DNA from: Bacteroidetes bacterium GWF2_33_38
GTDB lineage: Bacteria > Bacteroidota > Bacteroidia > Bacteroidales > GWF2-33-38
Direction: 5' to 3'
Length of the DNA stretch: 64,000 nucleotides
Assembly: GCA_001769505.1 (NCBI GenBank)
Contig: MEOF01000043.1
Span: forward strand, 50,057-114,056
Shown here: positions 63,515 through 64,000 of the stretch, piece by piece
How positions within the stretch are numbered: position 1 is the first letter of the stretch
Layout: each line of letters begins with the position of its first letter
The notes under the pieces: model-generated
Database searches by the model: none
Told to the model about the DNA's origin: nothing
The model's input: the letters and a program-made list of their open reading frames with translations, nothing else
Translations under genes and position numbers: made by a program

Positions 63515-64000
63515 TAATGAATTTTTAAATGTAATTGTTTCAATTTTATCTTTTTTGTAATTTGTTCTCATCCAAATGATTAATCATTATATACGTATTT
63601 CAACGTTCTTCAAAATGGTTGATAAATAAATTTTGAAACAACAATGGTTAATGCCGGTATTAAAGCAAAACAAGCATACAAAACGAAGTGAAAGTATGCG
63701 ACATTTTGATGTTTAATCGGTATAAAACAAATGGTAAAACAAATGGTAAAACAAATTTGTCTTTTTATGACCATTTATGATTACTTCTGATTTAATTATT
63801 AATCGCTAAATATCCAATACAATAGTTCGGTTAATTTTCGTATGTCTCTGATTTTAAGACCTTTGCCAAAACTTGCATTAAATTAATATATTGCTGATTA
63901 TCATCACGTTATACTTTGGTTAAAATCAACTTTGGCAAAGCCCCTATAAAAACGATTTAAAATGATAATATCATATAACTTTGTAAATCGCAAGCAAAAG
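63515..64000. other. Right-end intergenic region without a recognised gene
   Basis: It contains the tandem repeat at 63724-63759 and a pair of inverted words, CTTTGCCAAA (63861-63870) and TTTGGCAAAG (63931-63940), which resemble the palindromes in the groES-groEL spacer. GCATAC...GTATGC near 63680 is another short inverted pair. No coding sequence is supported. Confidence 0.55.
63724..63759 (+). repeat. 12-bp tandem repeat
   Basis: AAAACAAATGGT is repeated exactly at 63724-63735 and 63736-63747, followed by a third, diverged copy (AAAACAAATTTG). It is a short tandem array in non-coding DNA and may vary in copy number. Confidence 0.8.

Overview
The window is chromosomal DNA of an AT-rich member of the Bacteroidota. 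Four things support this. Several proteins carry type IX secretion (T9SS) C-terminal sorting domains. A PorP/SprF homologue sits beside a PorE-like OmpA protein. Many secreted proteins are built from PKD or SprB repeats. Several genes have Bacteroidota-type -7 elements (TAnnTTTG). The futalosine-pathway enzyme MqnE and a sigma54 regulator-lptE-TPR-secG-groES-groEL neighbourhood fit the same phylum. I cannot name genus or species. No tRNA, rRNA, CRISPR array or transposase gene was seen.

Layout. 0-3.4 kb: two GH13 alpha-amylase-type enzymes, the first cut by the left edge. 3.4-11.5 kb: a MORN-repeat protein, a POT-family transporter, a PIF1/RecD-like helicase with a C-terminal helix-turn-helix, a secreted BNR/sialidase-like protein and an OmpR/CusS-type two-component pair. 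11.6-17.6 kb: a 2019-residue T9SS surface protein with about 16 PKD modules and five SprB-like repeats. 17.8-23.5 kb: groEL, groES, secG, a TPR protein, lptE and a sigma54 activator, all on the minus strand. 23.6-30.5 kb: a SpoIIAA-like protein, a polytopic GT-C-like membrane protein, an FAD oxidoreductase, a compact unit with a 46-codon ORF, mqnE, a J-domain protein and a DUF2173 protein. 30.77-35.46 kb: a segment bounded by a 126-bp inverted repeat with one mismatch, holding a large T9SS protein and a small coiled-coil protein.

35.6-63.5 kb is the most unusual part. A T9SS type-B export module (PorP/SprF, PorE-like protein, 1446-residue PKD protein with a gliding-motility-type C-terminus) runs by a TAATG stop/start overlap into a four-PAS hybrid histidine kinase. 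After it come a receiver-kinase, a LamG T9SS protein, a sigma54 response regulator without a DNA-binding domain, a lone receiver, a receiver-PAS-PAS protein, a 1554-residue membrane kinase with seven PAS domains plus GAF, two convergent kinases, a small-protein/receiver operon and a NarL-type regulator. My inference is a multi-input phosphorelay genetically tied to a surface adhesin and its export partners.

Spacers around this cluster, and one at 26 kb, carry a dispersed inverted-repeat family with ends TGTCATTTCGA. Each complete copy joins one constant arm type to one of three alternative arms, in an orientation that follows the flanking genes.
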